A DNA stretch of 64,000 bases from Chitinophagaceae bacterium (GTDB taxonomy: Bacteria > Bacteroidota > Bacteroidia > Chitinophagales > Chitinophagaceae): positions 52,940 to 116,939 of the forward strand of contig JAEUVO010000082.1 in NCBI GenBank assembly GCA_016786885.1, written 5' to 3'. The translations under genes were made by a program, and so were the position numbers. Position 1 is the first letter of the stretch, and every line of letters begins with the position of its first letter. This document shows positions 20,492-27,527 of the stretch, one piece after another. The notes under the pieces were generated by a model, which was not told the DNA's origin, did no database searches, and was given only the letters and a program-made list of their open reading frames with translations.

Positions 20492-20492
20492 C

Positions 20493-20936
20493 TTAATTTT
20501 CCCATGGAGCTTTACCTTCCACATTGAGGCCCATGCTGCGGGCAGTACCAGCTACCATTTTCATGGCGCTTTCAATGGTAAAACAGTTCAGGTCAGGCAT
20601 TTTGTCTTCAGCAATTGCTTTTACCTGGTCCCAGTTTACTTTACCCACTTTTGCACGGTTGCTCTCCTTGGAACCCTTTTGAATCTTTGCGGCTTCCATC
20701 AGCTGAATGGCTGCAGGAGGGGTTTTAATGATAAAATCAAAACTCTTGTCTGAATAAACAGTAATTAATACGGGGAGAACTTTCCCTTGTTTGTCCTGGG
20801 TTCTTGCATTGAACTGTTTGCAGAATTCCATGATATTGATACCCTTGGAACCCAGCGCAGGACCGATCGGAGGTGCAGGATTGGCCTGGCCACCCTTACA
20901 CTGCAGCTTTACAAAGCCACTGATTTCTTTTGCCAT
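20493..20936 (-). CDS. rplK: 50S ribosomal protein L11
   Basis: 147 residues. The N-terminal [26 protein letters not shown] is the L11 signature (SAM-methylated in many bacteria), and the C-terminal rRNA-binding part ends with [13 protein letters not shown]11 forms the GTPase-associated centre of the 50S subunit. First gene of its unit: promoter at 21055-21085 and a leader of about 110 bases with nested hairpins. The nusG terminator lies just upstream, so the unit is separated from nusG. Confidence 0.98.
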   Translation of the reverse strand: MAKEISGFVKLQCKGGQANPAPPIGPALGSKGINIMEFCKQFNARTQDKQGKVLPVLITVYSDKSFDFIIKTPPAAIQLMEAAKIQKGSKESNRAKVGKVNWDQVKAIAEDKMPDLNCFTIESAMKMVAGTARSMGLNVEGKAPWEN

Positions 20937-20985
20937 TTTTAATCTTTTTTGGTGTTAACGACCTTTCGTTTTGACTACTTGGTCT

Positions 20986-21050
20986 CCCAATCCCGATAAC
21001 CATCGGGACTTCTTTCCGCCAACCGGCGGATGTCTAAAGAACTAATTGGG
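20986..21050 (-). promoter_or_regulatory. Structured rplK leader (three nested hairpins)
   Basis: An outer stem CCCAAT (20986-20991) / ATTGGG (21045-21050) encloses two perfect hairpins, TCCCGAT-AACC-ATCGGGA (20991-21008) and TCCGCC-AACC-GGCGGA (21015-21030). Both have the same AACC loop on the plus strand. The region lies inside the predicted rplK mRNA leader and could be an autoregulatory L1 target or a run of REP-like palindromes. Confidence 0.6.
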
Positions 21051-21054
21051 GCAG

Positions 21055-21085
21055 CAAAGATAAGGGCAAACAGCCTATGGGCAAA
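21055..21085 (-). promoter_or_regulatory. rplK promoter (TTTG-N19-TATCTTTG)
   Basis: Minus strand: -33 TTTG at 21085-21082, 19-base spacer, -7 TATCTTTG at 21062-21055. This is a full match to the Bacteroidota housekeeping promoter. Expected start site near 21047. Confidence 0.8.
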
Positions 21086-21106
21086 GGGTTTGAAAAAATA
21101 TTTAAT

Positions 21107-21137
21107 AAAAAAGCCACCTGTTGAACTAAGGTGACTT
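21107..21137 (-). terminator. Terminator after nusG
   Basis: Minus-strand hairpin AAGTCACCT / AGGTGGCTT (one G-U pair, 9-base loop) followed by UUUUAUU. It ends the tRNA-tuf-secE-nusG transcript 22 bases past nusG and just upstream of the rplK promoter. Confidence 0.85.
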
Positions 21138-21158
21138 TAAATACTATGAATCAATTTT

Positions 21159-21746
21159 TTAGCTTATTTTCTCTACCTGCATATAATTCAATTCAACAGG
21201 AGTAGAACGGCCAAATATCTTAACGGTCACTTTCAATTTCTTTTTCTCATCATTCACTTCTTCAATCACACCATTAAAATCATTAAACGGTCCTTCAATG
21301 ATCTTGATAGTCTCACCAACGATAAAAGGCTCACTCATACTTACACCGCCAGCCTCAGCCATTTCGTCCATTTTGCCAAGCATCTTGTTCACTTCTGCCT
21401 TACGAAGTGCAATGGGGTTTTCTTTACCAAGGAAATGAATAACATTAGTCGTATTCTTGATAACATCTCTCAGATCGTCGCTTAACTTTCCTTCAGCAAT
21501 CTCAATCATTACATAGCCGGGATAATAATTCCTTTCTCTCATTACCTTTTTACCACTGGCCACCTTATACACTTTTTCTACAGGAAGGAATACCTGTTTC
21601 ACTATTTCACTCCAGCCACCCCGTGAAATTTCCTTGTCAAGATATTCCTTAACCTTTTTTTCTTTACCGCTCACAACACGCAGCACATACCATTTGGTCT
21701 CCTGCTGTTGTACATTTTCTGTATTGGTATTTGTCGTCGCTTCCAT
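21159..21746 (-). CDS. nusG: Transcription termination/antitermination protein NusG
   Basis: 195 residues. N-terminal NGN domain (KWYVLRVVSGKEKKVKEYL at residues 18-36) and C-terminal KOW domain (IKIIEGPFNDFNGVIEEV) are both present. NusG binds RNA polymerase and links it to Rho or to ribosomal protein S10. The start shares one base with the secE stop (TAATG), so the two are co-translated. The extra N-terminal Thr/Asn/Gln-rich 15 residues before the NGN domain are common in this phylum. Confidence 0.97.
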   Translation of the reverse strand: MEATTNTNTENVQQQETKWYVLRVVSGKEKKVKEYLDKEISRGGWSEIVKQVFLPVEKVYKVASGKKVMRERNYYPGYVMIEIAEGKLSDDLRDVIKNTTNVIHFLGKENPIALRKAEVNKMLGKMDEMAEAGGVSMSEPFIVGETIKIIEGPFNDFNGVIEEVNDEKKKLKVTVKIFGRSTPVELNYMQVEKIS

Positions 21747-21940
21747 TAGAAAATTTGTTTGTAGATAAACTTCAGTCCGTTACCGACAACAGTGTCCATA
21801 GCCAGTACGATGAAGGTGATAACAATAGTGGCAGCCAATACAATCATAGTTGATTGCTGAAGCTGTGGCCATGTAGGCCAGGTCACTTTCTCCGCCAGCT
21901 CTTTATAGCTCTCTCTGAAATAGGTTGTAATCTTATTCAT
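21746..21940 (-). CDS. secE: Preprotein translocase subunit SecE
   Basis: 64 residues from the ATG at 21940 (MNKITTYFRESYKELAEKV); the frame continues seven codons upstream, but this start gives the standard SecE. An amphipathic helix (ELAEKVTWPTWPQLQQS) precedes one membrane helix (TMIVLAATIVITFIVLAMDTVV). SecE clamps SecY in the Sec translocon. It sits between tRNA-Trp and nusG as in most bacteria. Confidence 0.96.
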   Translation of the reverse strand: MNKITTYFRESYKELAEKVTWPTWPQLQQSTMIVLAATIVITFIVLAMDTVVGNGLKFIYKQIF

Positions 21941-21980
21941 ACTAGTTTGTTTGATATTCAATGTTTGAGGTTTGATGTTG

Positions 21981-21999
21981 AAATCCGGCTCCCGGATTT
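21981..21999. repeat. Hairpin between tRNA-Trp and secE
   Basis: AAATCCGG-CTC-CCGGATTT, an 8-bp perfect stem with a 3-base loop. It would form in the transcript between tRNA-Trp and secE and may protect the processed secE-nusG mRNA end. Confidence 0.6.
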
Positions 22000-22025
22000 T
22001 AACCCTTATACTTCAAACTATTTAG

Positions 22026-22096
22026 CACGGGTACTAGGATTCGAACCCAGACTGAAGGTTTTGGAGACCTCTGTACTACCGTTATACTATACCCGT
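22026..22096 (-). tRNA. tRNA-Trp (anticodon CCA)
   Basis: 71 bases. Acceptor arms ACGGGTA / TACCCGT with discriminator G; anticodon loop in the GTCTCCAAAACC context gives CCA; T arm GGTTCGAATCC. It lies between tuf and secE in the usual bacterial order. Confidence 0.96.
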
Positions 22097-22101
22097 AAGA
22101 A

Positions 22102-22150
22102 TCAAAAGTCACCGGTCGTTCGGAAATTCCTATTGACCAATGACTTTTGA
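22102..22150. repeat. Inverted repeat between tuf and tRNA-Trp
   Basis: Arms TCAAAAGTCA (22102-22111) and TGACTTTTGA (22141-22150) pair perfectly. Inside, GGTC (22114-22117) and GACC (22135-22138) continue the pairing after a 2-base symmetric mismatch. It is a partial terminator or processing structure downstream of tuf; its arm recurs in the rpoB-rpoC spacer. Confidence 0.7.
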
Positions 22151-22168
22151 AGTATCAAAGATAAAAGA

Positions 22169-23356
22169 TTATTTTAAAATCTCAGTAACCTGTCCGGCAC
22201 CTACTGTACGGCCGCCTTCACGAATCGCAAACTTCAAACCTTTCTCCATCGCAATCGGCTGGATCAGTTTTACAGTCAGTGATGTGTTATCGCCAGGCAT
22301 AACCATTTCAGTACCAGCATTCAATTCCACTTCTCCGGTTACGTCTGTAGTACGGAAATAGAATTGAGGGCGGTATTTTTGGAAGAATGGAGTGTGACGT
22401 CCACCTTCTTCTTTACTCAGTACATACACCTCAGCTTTGAACTCAGTGTGAGGAGTTATAGACCCTGGTTTTACTATTACCATACCACGACGGATCTGAG
22501 TTTTCTCAATACCACGCAGTAACAGACCAGCATTATCTCCGGCTTCACCTTCATCAAGCAATTTGCGGAACATTTCCACGCCAGTTACAGTAGAAGTTAA
22601 AGGTTCAGCGATCAAACCAACGATCTCAACACCTTCACCAACTTTAATGCGACCTCTCTCAATACGGCCCGTAGCAACAGTACCACGACCAGTGATTGAG
22701 AATACGTCTTCCACAGACATCAGGAAAGGCTGATCAACCGGACGAGGAGGCAGCGGGATGTATGTATCTACAGCCTCCATCAGTTCTTCTACTTGTTTCA
22801 CTGCTTCAGCTTCACCTTCCAGTGCCTTAATAGCAGAACCTTTAATGATCGGTGTATTAGCTCCATCAAAACCGTAGAAGGTCAACAGGTCACGGATCTC
22901 CATTTCTACTAATTCTAACAGTTCAGGATCGTCAACCAGGTCAACTTTATTCATAAATACCACAATCTTAGGTACACCTACCTGGCGGGCAAGCAGGATG
23001 TGCTCTTTAGTTTGCGGCATAGGTCCGTCAGTAGCAGCCACAACCAGGATAGCGCCGTCCATCTGGGCAGCACCAGTAATCATATTTTTCACATAGTCAG
23101 CGTGACCGGGACAATCAACGTGGGCATAGTGACGGTTTGCCGTCTGATACTCAACGTGAGCCGTGTTGATAGTGATACCCCTTTCTTTTTCCTCAGGAGC
23201 AGCATCAATTTCATCATATTTTTTTGCTGTTGCCATACCTTTCGAAGCAAGAATGGTAGTAATAGCGGCGGTCAAAGTGGTTTTGCCATGGTCAATATGA
23301 CCAATGGTACCAACGTTAACGTGGGGTTTGTCCCTCTTGAAGGTCTCTTTTGACAT
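22169..23356 (-). CDS. tuf: Elongation factor Tu
   Basis: 395 residues. All GTPase motifs are present: GHIDHGKTT (G1), [12 protein letters not shown] (G2), DCPGHADYV (G3), NKVDLVDD (G4). Domain 2 and 3 sequences ([26 protein letters not shown]) are standard. It delivers aminoacyl-tRNA to the ribosome. It lies downstream of four tRNA genes and upstream of tRNA-Trp, and is presumably co-transcribed with them from the promoter near 23960-23987. Confidence 0.99.
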   Translation of the reverse strand: MSKETFKRDKPHVNVGTIGHIDHGKTTLTAAITTILASKGMATAKKYDEIDAAPEEKERGITINTAHVEYQTANRHYAHVDCPGHADYVKNMITGAAQMDGAILVVAATDGPMPQTKEHILLARQVGVPKIVVFMNKVDLVDDPELLELVEMEIRDLLTFYGFDGANTPIIKGSAIKALEGEAEAVKQVEELMEAVDTYIPLPPRPVDQPFLMSVEDVFSITGRGTVATGRIERGRIKVGEGVEIVGLIAEPLTSTVTGVEMFRKLLDEGEAGDNAGLLLRGIEKTQIRRGMVIVKPGSITPHTEFKAEVYVLSKEEGGRHTPFFQKYRPQFYFRTTDVTGEVELNAGTEMVMPGDNTSLTVKLIQPIAMEKGLKFAIREGGRTVGAGQVTEILK

Positions 23357-23504
23357 TGTTATCGGTTTTAAAGTTGTGTTTTACAATTATTGTTTTTTAT
23401 TTGAAGCCGTCAGTATCGCTACCACAGGCATTCTTGCGTCTCACTTATTCTGCATCCAGTCTATCGGTTAACAAATCCTGCCTATTGCTGATATGTTAAA
23501 TAAG

Positions 23505-23576
<72 letters not shown>

Positions 23577-23590
23577 TGGTCTTGCCAGAT

Positions 23591-23613
23591 CCGCCTCCGC
23601 TGAGCTATGGCGG
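23591..23613. repeat. tRNA-like palindromic element between two tRNA genes
   Basis: CCGCC (23591-23595) and GGCGG (23609-23613) pair, with CCGCTGAGCTATGGCGG inside. Read on the minus strand, it resembles the 5' end of the neighbouring tRNA-Thr (acceptor followed by TAGCTCAG). It fills most of the 42-base spacer between tRNA-Gly and tRNA-Thr. Confidence 0.55.
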
Positions 23614-23618
23614 TTTTG

Positions 23619-23691
23619 AGCGGGAGACCGGGCTCGAACCGGCCACCTGAAGCTTGGAAGGCTACCGCTCTACCAAATGAGCTACTCCCGC
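23619..23691 (-). tRNA. tRNA-Gly (anticodon TCC)
   Basis: 73 bases. Acceptor GCGGGAG / CTCCCGC; anticodon loop CTTCCAA gives TCC; T arm CCGGTTCGAGCCCGG. The anticodon stem (GTAGC / GCTTC) has one T-T mismatch. Confidence 0.93.
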
Positions 23692-23722
23692 TAATGAGTT
23701 TATTTCAAACAAAGATCTGCTG

Positions 23723-23805
23723 TGGGCAAGGATGGATTCGAACCACCGAACTCCGAAGAGGACAGATTTACAGTCTGTTGCCGTTGGCCACTTGGCTACT
23801 TGCCC
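23723..23805 (-). tRNA. tRNA-Tyr (anticodon GTA)
   Basis: 83 bases with a long variable arm, as expected for tRNA-Tyr. Acceptor GGGCAAG / CTTGCCC, discriminator A; anticodon stem CAGA / TCTG around CTGTAAA gives GTA. Confidence 0.96.
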
Positions 23806-23811
23806 GCCTGG

Positions 23812-23884
23812 AGCCACCTGCCAGAATCGAACTGGCGACCTACTGATTACAAATCAGTTGCTCTACCAGCTGAGCTAAGGTGGC
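23812..23884 (-). tRNA. tRNA-Thr (anticodon TGT)
   Basis: 73 bases. Acceptor GCCACCT / AGGTGGC; anticodon arm CTGATTTGTAATCAG gives TGT. First tRNA of the cluster, about 75 bases downstream of its promoter. Confidence 0.96.
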
Positions 23885-23958
23885 AATTTTATCTTTCACT
23901 ACAGCTGGATAATGCAGCGAAACAGGCAATAAAGAACTACCCCCAATTTTTGGGAAGG

Positions 23959-23987
23959 CAAAGGTAAGGGAAATTAGATATTGCAAA
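23959..23987 (-). promoter_or_regulatory. Promoter of the tRNA-tuf-secE-nusG unit
   Basis: Minus strand: TTTG (23987-23984), 17-base spacer, TACCTTTG (23966-23959). A small hairpin (CCCAA / TTGGG, 23942-23954) lies between the promoter and the first tRNA. Confidence 0.7.
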
Positions 23988-24021
23988 AATTTTAAGGGAG
24001 ATTTTTCTGCTGAAAATCAGG

Positions 24022-24049
24022 AAATAAAAAAGACCTCCGGGGAGGTCTT
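24022..24049 (-). terminator. Terminator after hpf
   Basis: Stem AAGACCTC / GAGGTCTT (8 bp, tetraloop CGGG) with an A-run on the plus-strand left side, so the U-run follows it on the minus strand. It lies a few bases past the hpf stop. Confidence 0.88.
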
Positions 24050-24056
24050 GAATTTT

Positions 24057-24356
24057 TTAAGCCGCTTGCTTTTCTTTTTTTCGTTTTATCTGTGTTACGA
24101 GTGAATCGAATGCTTCGTCAAACGATTCTTCAAATGATTTACTGGTTGATTTTACAAAGAAATTGTGTCGTGGTACATGAACTCTGATTTCTGCAATCTT
24201 GTCTTTAATCGAATGCACCACATTGTCTAGTTTTAAAAATACATTCACCTGGATGATACGATCGCTAAACACCGTCAGCTTTTCAAGTTTTCGATTTACA
24301 TACTCAATCAATTTGCTGTCAGCGTTGAAATGAACAGTTTGAATTTTTACGTTCAT
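24057..24356 (-). CDS. hpf: Ribosome hibernation-promoting factor (HPF/YfiA)
   Basis: 99 residues from the ATG at 24356 (MNVKIQTVHFNADSKL); the frame runs nine codons further upstream, but that part is not typical. This is the short form of the family, without the dimerisation domain. It binds the 30S decoding site in stationary phase and inactivates ribosomes. Order rpsU-xerC-hpf on the minus strand is one I recall as common in Bacteroidota. A strong terminator follows. Confidence 0.92.
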   Translation of the reverse strand: MNVKIQTVHFNADSKLIEYVNRKLEKLTVFSDRIIQVNVFLKLDNVVHSIKDKIAEIRVHVPRHNFFVKSTSKSFEESFDEAFDSLVTQIKRKKEKQAA

Positions 24357-24512
24357 GGTCATCATTTTTAAACTGTGAAACAATAAATAAAGAACTTTTC
24401 TAAAAGATGTTTACAAGAGGGTCCGGTTCTTTTATCACCTTCAAGTTACTACAAAAGAAGCCAGACTCCAAGTAAAAATTTTCAAAAAAAATATTGTGAT
24501 AAGTGTAAACTT

Positions 24513-25415
24513 TTATGCTTTCGGATGAGCTTTTTTGTGAATATCTTTTAGCTTCTCAATAGTATTATGTGTATAGACCTGGGTGGAAGCAAGGCTGCTA
24601 TGACCTAGAAGTTCCTTAACAGCATTCAGGTCGGCTCCGTTATTCATAAGATGTGTGGCAAAAGTATGACGAAGCACATGGGGGCTCTTTTTATCAAGTG
24701 TACTGGCCTCTCCTAAAACCTGATTTACAAGCTTCCACGCATACCGTGGGTATAATTTTTTCCCCTTTTCAGTAACTAACAAGAAATTGTTTGTACCGTC
24801 AAATTCTTTGTTTTTAAATTGCTGGTAGTCACGGATTGCTGCAATAACCTCACGACTCACAGGTATTACTCTTTCTTTGTTCCCTTTTCCTAAAACTTTG
24901 ATCTGTTCACGGCTAAAGTCAATTTGATTATCATTCAGGTTTATCAGCTCACTTAGCCTCATACCCGTTGCATAAAAAATGATTATCAGCATCTTTGCAT
25001 TCAGGCTTTTCCAATCTTCAGTAGAGGAATTCAAAGTTTCGAGCAGCATTCTGGTATCTTCTTCTTTTACAAAAACCGGTAGTCGTTTACCGACTTTTGG
25101 ACTGATCACCTTATCCATTGGTGTGCTTTCAATAGCACCTGTTTTCATATGATATTTGAAAAAAGACTTCAGGCTGGATATTTTCCGGTTCAGGGATTTA
25201 GAACTTAGCCCATTGTCCTTCAAAGAAGCCAACCAGCTTCTTACAAAAGCAGCGCTGATTTCTTTTAATGCTGTTGTACCAAACCGGGTCTCTGTATAAT
25301 CGTAAAACTCAGTAAGGTCGGTGGTATAAGATGTAAGTGTATGAAATGAGTACCTCTTTTCGAACTTAAGGTAATCAAGGAAGGATTGAATATGCGGGTG
25401 ATCTGCTAAAGGCAT
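24513..25415 (-). CDS. xerC: Site-specific tyrosine recombinase XerC/XerD
   Basis: 300 residues, full length. Catalytic residues are all visible: R153 (ATGMRLSEL), K177 (LGKGNK), H246 and R249 (SPHVLRH), H272 (GHSS) and Y281 (QVYTH). The N-terminal SAM-like DNA-binding domain spans about residues 1-100. The housekeeping neighbours (rpsU, hpf) and normal composition suggest chromosome-dimer resolution rather than a phage integrase. The attenuator-like terminator at 25416-25456 stops just before its start codon, so its expression may depend on read-through from rpsU. Confidence 0.92.
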   Translation of the reverse strand: MPLADHPHIQSFLDYLKFEKRYSFHTLTSYTTDLTEFYDYTETRFGTTALKEISAAFVRSWLASLKDNGLSSKSLNRKISSLKSFFKYHMKTGAIESTPMDKVISPKVGKRLPVFVKEEDTRMLLETLNSSTEDWKSLNAKMLIIIFYATGMRLSELINLNDNQIDFSREQIKVLGKGNKERVIPVSREVIAAIRDYQQFKNKEFDGTNNFLLVTEKGKKLYPRYAWKLVNQVLGEASTLDKKSPHVLRHTFATHLMNNGADLNAVKELLGHSSLASTQVYTHNTIEKLKDIHKKAHPKA

Positions 25416-25456
25416 AAAAAAAGACAGCTACAAAGCTATTGAACTTTGCAGCTATC
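25416..25456 (-). terminator. Terminator between rpsU and xerC
   Basis: Minus-strand stem GATAGCTGCAAAG / CTTTGTAGCTGTC (25456-25444 with 25435-25423, two G-U pairs, 8-base loop) followed by a run of U that ends at the xerC ATG (25415). It would give much more rpsU than xerC mRNA. Confidence 0.85.
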
Positions 25457-25482
25457 TATAAATATTATTGTTCAGCGATAAA

Positions 25483-25680
25483 TTACCCTTCGATCTTACC
25501 GCTGGCTATGTTCTGCTTGTAGATCGCTTTCAGTACTTCGCCACGGCGCTTTACTGAAGGCTTTGTGAAGCTTTGACGCTCCCGTAACTGAAGTAAAATT
25601 TTCGATTTTTCGAATTTCTTCTTGTACTTCTTCAACGCCTTGTCGATGTTTTCGCAATCTTTTGAGTCGATTATCAGCAT
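25483..25680 (-). CDS. rpsU: 30S ribosomal protein S21
   Basis: 65 residues: KALKKYKKKFEKSKILLQLRERQSFTKPSVKRR is typical bS21. S21 helps 30S subunits start translation. In Flavobacterium johnsoniae, bS21 together with bS6 and bS18 hides the anti-Shine-Dalgarno of 16S rRNA, and rpsU itself keeps a strong Shine-Dalgarno (established for that species). The gene here has such a site at 25690-25697. A TATCTTTG -7 motif is at 25716-25723 (minus) without a good -33. Confidence 0.96.
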   Translation of the reverse strand: MLIIDSKDCENIDKALKKYKKKFEKSKILLQLRERQSFTKPSVKRRGEVLKAIYKQNIASGKIEG

Positions 25681-25689
25681 AATTAATAT

Positions 25690-25697
25690 ACCTCCTT
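25690..25697 (-). promoter_or_regulatory. Consensus Shine-Dalgarno of rpsU
   Basis: AAGGAGGT on the minus strand, with nine bases between it and the rpsU ATG. It is the only full consensus ribosome-binding site I noticed in the window, where other genes lack one. Confidence 0.85.
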
Positions 25698-25776
25698 CGG
25701 TATTTTTTAGGACGGCAAAGATAGGCGGGAATTTTGAAAAGACGAAATGAAAATAGAAATGATTTACCTTGCTTTT

Positions 25777-26367
25777 ATGTTTACAGGCATTGTAGAAACT
25801 ACAGGGGTTGTTAAAGAGGTCATTTCCAGCGGTTCAAACAGGATATTCTGGATTGAATCACCCATTTCCGGCCAGCTAAGAACGGATCAAAGTGTAAGCC
25901 ATAGCGGCGTTTGCCTCACGGTGGAAGAGGTTAAAGATAATCTCCACCGCATTACAGCAATAGGCGAAACTCTCCAAAAATCAAATCTTGGCAGCTGGGA
26001 AAAAGGCACTCTTATAAACCTTGAACGTTGCCTCCAGTTAAATGACCGTATTGACGGGCATTTGGTACAGGGGCATGTGGATGCTACAGGCATTTGCACC
26101 AAAAAAACCGATAAAGGGGGCAGTTGGGAATTTGAATTTGAGTTCCCTAAAAAATTTGCAGCACTTGTGATCGAAAAGGGTTCTATTTCTTTAAACGGAA
26201 TAAGCCTGACTGTTTTTGGTGTTAAAAGGAAAAGCTTCAGGGTTGCAATCATCCCTTACACTTTTGAACATACCAGCATAAAAAGTCTGGATACAGGCGA
26301 CCAGGTAAACCTGGAGTTTGATATGATTGGCAAGTATTTGCTCAGAAGACTATCTTTGAAAGACTAA
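25777..26367 (+). CDS. ribE: Riboflavin synthase alpha chain
   Basis: 196 residues from the ATG at 25777 (MFTGIVE), the invariant start of this family; a ten-codon extension upstream is not expected. Two lumazine-binding repeats are visible: the N-terminal barrel with SVSHSGVCLTVEEV and LIVQGHVDATG-like sequence, and the second with KGSISLNGISLTVFGV. The enzyme joins two lumazine molecules to give riboflavin. It precedes the acyltransferase gene by 20 bases on the same strand and is divergent from rpsU; sharing a transcript with that gene is possible but they are functionally unrelated. Confidence 0.95.
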   Translation: MFTGIVETTGVVKEVISSGSNRIFWIESPISGQLRTDQSVSHSGVCLTVEEVKDNLHRITAIGETLQKSNLGSWEKGTLINLERCLQLNDRIDGHLVQGHVDATGICTKKTDKGGSWEFEFEFPKKFAALVIEKGSISLNGISLTVFGVKRKSFRVAIIPYTFEHTSIKSLDTGDQVNLEFDMIGKYLLRRLSLKD

Positions 26368-26387
26368 CTACTAACCTCTTTCGTGTG

Positions 26388-27476
26388 ATGAACCCCGAAA
26401 ATCCGAACAGGCAATATTATCCTGCCCTGGATGGTCTTAGAGGGCTTGCTATATTATTAGTTGTTATCTATCACAACTTTGGCTTTATCAATAATTATTT
26501 TTTCTTTGGCTGGCTGGGGGTAGATCTATTCTTTGTACTATCAGGCTTTCTTATCACAGACATTCTTTTAAAATCACTTGGTACTAAAAATTATCTCAAA
26601 AATTTCTACTTACGAAGAGTATTGAGAATCTTCCCTCTTTATTATTTCTGCCTGATCCTTTTTCTGTTAGTAATTCCCGGCATCAACCATCAGTTCGATG
26701 TAAGATATTATACTCATTACCAGCTATGGCTTTGGACGTATCTTCAAAACTGGCTTTACATTTTCAAGGACCCCGGATCCTATAATGTATTAAATCATCT
26801 CTGGTCTCTTGCAGTAGAAGAACAATTTTACCTGCTTTGGCCACTGGTCATTATGATCGTTCGCCGGCCGAAGTACTTACTTTTCCTAATTTCTTCCTTA
26901 CTGATCGGGGTATTATGTCTCCGGTTATGGATATGGAATAACCAGATAGCAGACCTTGCATATTTCAATCTTTATACTTTTACCCGCATTGATGGCATCT
27001 GCATCGGATGCATGATAGCATTGCTTCAGAGAATAAACAGCCAGCTTTTAAAGAATTACACTCCCTTTATTGTTCTGTTCTTTGCAGCTCTGAACTTTGG
27101 TTTCTTCTTTGTTAATCGTCAGTATCATTTTACATTCCCTTATTTGGCCCTGGTTGGTTATACAACTTTTGCTATGATATTCGGCTTACTGGTTAATGAA
27201 GCTGTAACCAAAGAAACCAGGCTAATCAATAGTATTTTTAATATTTCACTACTCAAATTTTTTGGGAAAATCTCATATGGATTTTACATATTTCACTGGC
27301 CGGTTTACGTATTGCTTCGCCCATATTTACATTCTTTTACTGCAAAATATTTTTCCGGTACGTTATTATCAATAACCATTTCCGTAACAGCAACGATAGC
27401 AGCAATCATTATCAGCTGGATCAGTTACCAGTACTTCGAACGGCATTTTCTTAAGTTGAAAGACAGGTTTATTTAG
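26388..27476 (+). CDS. Acyltransferase-3 family membrane protein (OafA/YrhL-like)
   Basis: 362 residues; ATG at 26388 with a GTG one codon earlier. The N-terminal YPALDGLRGLAILLVVIYHN, with the conserved Arg and the catalytic His, and the FGWLGVDLFFVLSGFLIT segment define PF01757. About ten membrane helices follow. Family members transfer acetyl or other acyl groups to surface polysaccharides, lipids or lipid A. The SGNH domain found in some OafA proteins is absent. It opens the run of glycan or lipid-modifying genes at 26.4-34.9 kb and may acylate their product (inference). Confidence 0.9.
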   Translation: MNPENPNRQYYPALDGLRGLAILLVVIYHNFGFINNYFFFGWLGVDLFFVLSGFLITDILLKSLGTKNYLKNFYLRRVLRIFPLYYFCLILFLLVIPGINHQFDVRYYTHYQLWLWTYLQNWLYIFKDPGSYNVLNHLWSLAVEEQFYLLWPLVIMIVRRPKYLLFLISSLLIGVLCLRLWIWNNQIADLAYFNLYTFTRIDGICIGCMIALLQRINSQLLKNYTPFIVLFFAALNFGFFFVNRQYHFTFPYLALVGYTTFAMIFGLLVNEAVTKETRLINSIFNISLLKFFGKISYGFYIFHWPVYVLLRPYLHSFTAKYFSGTLLSITISVTATIAAIIISWISYQYFERHFLKLKDRFI

Positions 27477-27527
27477 TTTAATCCCATTTCTTTATCCTTT
27501 TTTTGATTGTATCTTTAGCCCATACCA

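Noticed and set aside
24513..25415. Phage or island integrase
   Set aside because: All catalytic residues are present, but the neighbours are rpsU, hpf, tRNAs and tuf, there is no cargo or attachment site, and the order rpsU-xerC-hpf is the usual chromosomal one, so it is XerC/D.
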